Shown in pieces: positions 59,701 through 64,000 of a stretch of DNA of 64,000 bases; within the stretch, counting starts at the first letter, position 1; each line of letters begins with the position of its first letter. The stretch spans positions 25,727,686 through 25,791,685 of the forward strand of contig OZ022261.1 in the NCBI GenBank assembly GCA_963978905.1. The letters are read 5' to 3'. The notes beneath the pieces were generated by a model that was not told the DNA's origin, searched no databases, and saw only the letters and a program-made list of their open reading frames with translations. A program made the position numbers and the translations under genes. The stretch comes from Trichostrongylus colubriformis (Eukaryota > Nematoda > Chromadorea > Rhabditida > Trichostrongylidae).

Positions 59701-59969
59701 GAATTAGTAGCGGTACTGTACAATATTGAGTAGGAGGAATACAGAAATAGGGAAGAAAAACCTTTCAGTCTAACAAATGGAGTTGTTGAATTATTCCACA
59801 GATCATAAAAGTGGTCTGTTCTTGAATCATGCGTGAATTTGTAAAGCTGGCTAAGAGGCTTCTTTAATTTTTCTGCTCTGTTATTGCACAGATGGATCAG
59901 ACCTCTGTCTCCTTGAACAACCGTGGGTTTCGATTTTTTTCTGTGGCGAACCTATGGCGCATACGCAGA

Positions 59970-60094
59970 TACAGTCCAGTTCCCAAAGGCTGGCAGGGCG
60001 TGGCCTACAGAGTTGGGTGAGAGTGTGTGGCGGGGTGAGAGAGATCGATACAAGTCCGTAGGCCTCGCCCTGCCAGCCGTCGGGAAATGGACTG
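59970..60094. mobile_element. Hairpin MITE, TA-flanked
   Basis: ACAGTCCAGTTCCCAAAGGC with TGGCAGGGCGTGGCCTAC is inverted as GTAGGCCTCGCCCTGCCAGC with CGTCGGGAAATGGACTGT. Arms of about 38 bp differ at four or so positions around a ~50 bp centre. TA borders both ends. Confidence 0.7.
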
Positions 60095-60099
60095 TAAAT

Positions 60100-63000
60100 A
60101 AAAATTTCTAAAGGCGTTAAGTGTGCTCTGGTTCAAGGTATTGGTCTGGTCTAGAGCGGCGTCTGTCAAGCTTGCCGGTTCCATGGGGTGACCGGCAAAC
60201 CATGTCTCGAAAAAAAGGGAGAAACTCATGGCTCCGGAGTGGCGTAAAGGCTTCATAACTGGCTGGTGCTCATCCCAAATACCTTGAGACTAGAGCCTAT
60301 TTGCGTCGTCGGATATCAAGTTTGTAAGGTTGTTTACTGGTTCCGTTTTGTGGAAATTCTTCAACCTCCATTTCCTACTTTGAAGACGAATCTGTTTCCT
60401 TGCGCTGTCCTACCATTTCAAATTCAGTTTCTTCTAAAAATATTAATTGATAGTGTGTATTCACTCCCGGGAGTTTAGTACTACTCCTTGTACAGACTTT
60501 TAATAGCTTTGGTTCCATTGTGGCTTTTCAGTGATTCATGATAGTGCGTCGTGGTACGCTTAAAGACACCATTAGGGGTAATGTGGGTATTGAAAATCTC
60601 AAAAGAAGTTACTTACATGGAAACTATGAGCCTAAGAAGGCTATCTGTGGCGAAATTCCGGTGAAAAAGTGCGCCTCCGAGCAGTTGGAGCAGCGCAACG
60701 GATAGTAGCTGCCGCCTTTCGATAATCGACCCCGCCTCCTATCGACGTTATACCTGGTCGGCTACGATGAGAGCGACCAAGGATATGCGGTGAGATTGAA
60801 GGTATTGTAGCGCGCTTTCGCAGTTTTAGCCTGAAGCTAACTCCAGGAAAAAGATGCTGTCGTATTTCCAAACACTCCTCTGTGTTTTCTTGGCAACATG
60901 CCAATAGAGATTTCGTTCGGAGTATCCGCATCTTGACGGAAAGGTCGTCCGCGTTGAGGATCGACGAGAGAAGGGGGTCCTATTTCACGGGTTCCTGGAT
61001 TTTTCTCCACTGTCCTGTTACTAGGCATCTCGACTTTCAGATTCCTACTTCCCTACTTTTTGTCCGAATTTCCCCTAGTGCTGCCTTTAAACGAATAATT
61101 GAAACCCCAACATTTGTAAAGCTACAACCCTTTCGAATCCCCGCTGATTAACTTCCCAATGCTTACTGCACTACGTCAACCATCACGCAACCATCGCCGC
61201 TGCGCTCAACAGCTGTCGCTGTACCGCCCACCTTATCCGTGTGGATGGAACTATGGCGTCTTGGAGGAATAAATCTCTACCGAGAAAATTAGATTTTTCG
61301 CGTGAAGCTTTGCAACCGGTAGTGAACAAGTACAACATGAAGGTATAAGGGACAGAAAAACTCAGATTTCCGTGTACGATTCCTTTGAAATGAACATTAA
61401 GGTTTGAGCATTCGTAGTACAATTACAAAGGAACGTGTAGATGTACAAGGAAGGTACAAAATGAAGCATTGAATCGTCATTAATGTTAGGGGAACCCATG
61501 GGTGTTCGTTATGAAAAATGGTGGAATATGTCAAGTTTTTGTAACCTCTAATTCGTCTCTCTTAGTAAGTGTTTCTCGTGCTTGTCTTTCCGATCTCTCC
61601 CTTTGATATCCTCTATCTTAATTGTGAGTACTCGCTTGTCTGAGAATACGCTACAACTTCCTTCAATGAAGCCACTTCCAGGATTTCGACGAAGGGCACC
61701 CTGCTCAATGCTGCACTTTGAAAGTGAATTTCGTGAGAACAGTTCGTTAGCAGCTTATTACTCGGCAGGTATACTTGCTAATAGACCATCGTGTACTATA
61801 ACATGTTACATTCATCATCGTCGAGGACTTTCCCTATGCCTATGCCTAATGAGGTCTACATGTGAGTCATATGAGACATGCGCGTGATCGAGTGGTTACC
61901 AACACGCTACCGCAAGTTCCCGTTCCCCTCAACACCCCCTCTCGTCCGAATAGCGAACCCTCCTCAGTCGAAAGACCATCTTCAAAATGTGCAGAGCTGC
62001 TATGACATTTTTACGAATTTAAACACAGGTTTTCATGGGACAATCAATGTTTTGAACTCATTTCATGCAGACCCTCTAGGTATTTAGTCACGTCACGCAT
62101 TCTCAATGGAATGCGTGATGTCCGACGAACCAGGCTCATCCCTCATGGAACGACAATCCAATGTAGATTGCGGTTCCATGTGCCTAGTGCGTGTTCGTGC
62201 TACATTCGATGCCACCTTGAAGCTTTACTTTTCATTGCACGGACTTCATACAGCAATCTCCAATCAATCAATCATATAGCAATCTTTTCGTAACGCTCAT
62301 CCTAGATAGTGGTTCAGCTGTGTTGATCCGGCTTTCTACAAAATTTTCGCCTCAGTGTCTTGACATTGGAATCCTTGGAATCAAAATCCCAGTGACACTA
62401 GTGGCCCCCATCCATCTTGAAAGATTGTCTTGCTAAAACTGACCATTAAGTTTGCTTTGGTGTTTTTAGGGATCAGCAGGCCATTCAGATCCAGCTTCCA
62501 ACTGAATGACAGATCCTTTGCTCAATTTAAGAGTATGCATCTCTATGACAGTAAATAGCACAACAGCCGACGACGCGTGCGAGCTTGGGCGCCTTATATA
62601 GTTAGGTCCTGACCTCGCACACCGCACACCTCATTGCGATGTCTTGTTCTAATGACCACACATGCATATTTACTTCTAGCACTTTATACTTTCTTATTCC
62701 AAACGACTTTGTCATTTTGTAGTGCGAATCACTTATCACTCACTTATACTGTTTCTGTTGAGCAGCTTCATGATATTATTAAGGCAATATGCTGGCGTCC
62801 TGGATATTAAAATTCACGGACCAATATGAAGAAGTAATTTTAAGTCAGATCCCTGCTGAACCAGGTTTTCTTGATTGCCCGATGAAAACGGTGGTGTTAC
62901 TGTTAGTATGAGACACTGATTGTTTATTGACGACTGAGTTAGAAAAAAAGTAATCGGTAAACTTCAGCCCAATGAGAGCAGCTTCCTACTGAAAAGTTCT

Positions 63001-64000
63001 CTCATTTTTAGGGCATTTTCAGAATCCATTTCGAGCACGTATACTTGCTAGATGCTGGTTTTCCGCACATCCTTTACTAATAAAGATTCCCCGTATATCC
63101 ATGGCTTTCGAAGAAGCCGCTGAGGGAAATTTTAGGTATGACCGTGAAGGTGCGACGTAGTGCAACAACAGAAAAGAGCAAAATAGAACCATGAAAAATT
63201 TGAGAAAATGAAACACTTTCCGTGGGACGTGCTTTCGCACCTTCTGCATCACTGAAAGAGGTGATGCAGACGACCAGAGCAGCTATCAGAGGAATGACCA
63301 CTGGTCAAAGTGGTCATACGAAGCAAGATAAACAACGTCCACGTGTATTTGGACGCTGATCTCGAATCTGCTTTCCAATTTGCGGGACGATTCTTTGAAC
63401 AGGTATAATATTTTGTTCCGATGAGCGTTAGCACAACAGTTTATAGAATAGTCTATAGAATGCATACCACCGTTCGGATTTTCGTGCAACCGCATCTTTC
63501 AATTTTACTGAACTTCTTTCAATAAATTCAGAGGACACTTCTGTTTCGATATCACCGCACTTGAAGCTTTTTCTTACACTAGCTTTTTTTTACGATTATA
63601 GTCTCCGATTGCAGTTTTTATCTTTCCAAATCTCATGCATTATTTTAACGTCTCATGTACAGAGCAAGTACTACAGAATAAAATGATTGAAAAATAAAAG
63701 TCTTTGGCAGTGGGCACAATGTATAAAATGTTCACGGGATCCGTCACAGTCTGTCGGTCACCATGAGTATGGAAGAAATGGTAGAAATCATTTCAACCTG
63801 ACAGCACTGACTCAAAAGTACACAAGCGAAAGGATGCGGAGGATTGAGTAACGAATCAGTCCATCCCTTGACCACGTCTCATGCCAAAAGGAGCGTCAAA
63901 ATGAAAACGAAAGTGTCCTCTGGAGCTAAAGGAAGAAGTTCAAGAGGGTGCAAAAACGATTTTCTCACGAGGATTCGACCATTGCCTGCAGTTTATGAAG
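60100..64000. other. Gene-poor right end; family A copy and weak exon-like segments
   Basis: A family A copy lies at 62,565-62,640 (CGACGCGTGCGAGCTTGGGC, TTAGGTCCTGACC). Segment 63,023-63,135 follows acceptor GCATTTTCAG, is open for 37 codons (RISMAFEEAAEGNF at the end) and stops at donor GTATGA, but no next exon joins it convincingly. A Pro/Ser-rich frame near 61,878-62,004 (LPQVPVPLNTPSRPNSEPSS) is likewise isolated. No gene is called. Confidence 0.4.

Noticed and set aside
63077..63301. Minus-strand signal-peptide-like frame (VIPLIAALVVCITSFSDAEG)
   Set aside because: The frame has no ATG at its start (it begins with GTG). The nearest upstream ATG is in another frame, and the plus strand is equally open.
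1..64000. CRISPR array, bacterial operon, phage or toxin-antitoxin system
   Set aside because: Genes are spliced and nematode-like. The only short tandem arrays are the 51-bp triplet, the ~150-bp units and microsatellites, none with the spaced-repeat pattern of CRISPR.

Overview
This window looks like nuclear DNA of a nematode, most likely a clade V (rhabditid/strongylid, hookworm-like) worm. The evidence is three spliced genes with nematode-style exons and TTTTCAG-type acceptors, C. elegans-like regulatory myosin light chains in a divergent pair, possible trans-splice acceptors a few bases before start codons, and a dense load of mariner, Tc1, RTE and Penelope-like relics and MITEs. There is no bacterial operon, CRISPR array or rRNA. 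The species is inferred, not proven.

Layout. (1) 1-10,209, + strand: the C-terminal half of an SLC17 (sialin/VGLUT-type) anion transporter in six exons. Its first intron here (about 6 kb) is filled with mariner and hairpin elements, and a decayed RTE endonuclease lies upstream. (2) 10,665-15,264: two myosin regulatory light chain genes of 170 aa each, transcribed away from each other from a shared ~2.5 kb interval. Both have the same intron positions. The minus-strand copy converges on the SLC17 gene. (3) 15,265-26,172: no gene found. It holds an internally deleted mariner, a Harbinger-type MITE, a large inverted-repeat element and an RTE reverse-transcriptase relic. (4) 26,176-33,528, + strand: a complete eight-exon ILRUN (C6orf106) homologue of 274 aa with a UBA-like domain followed by an NBR1-type FW domain. 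Introns 3, 5 and 6 carry insertions, including a 901 bp mariner and a palindromic tRNA-like element. (5) 33,529-64,000: mostly repeats, with a few exon-like islands. These are a two-exon 3' end at 37.9-38.6 kb, a two-exon membrane-protein C-terminus at 53.6-53.9 kb that may be NOMO-like, and a cluster of unassigned minus-strand reading frames at 58.3-59.7 kb. A broken Penelope-like retroelement (YIDD reverse transcriptase and GIY-YIG-type region) lies at 49.8-51.4 kb.

Functionally, the recognised genes are unrelated: a membrane transporter, muscle myosin light chains and an ILRUN-type regulator. No multi-gene system is evident. The most informative signals are the divergent mlc pair, with near-identical second exons that suggest gene conversion, and the variety of foldback elements, some combining two transposon or tRNA-like ends head to head.
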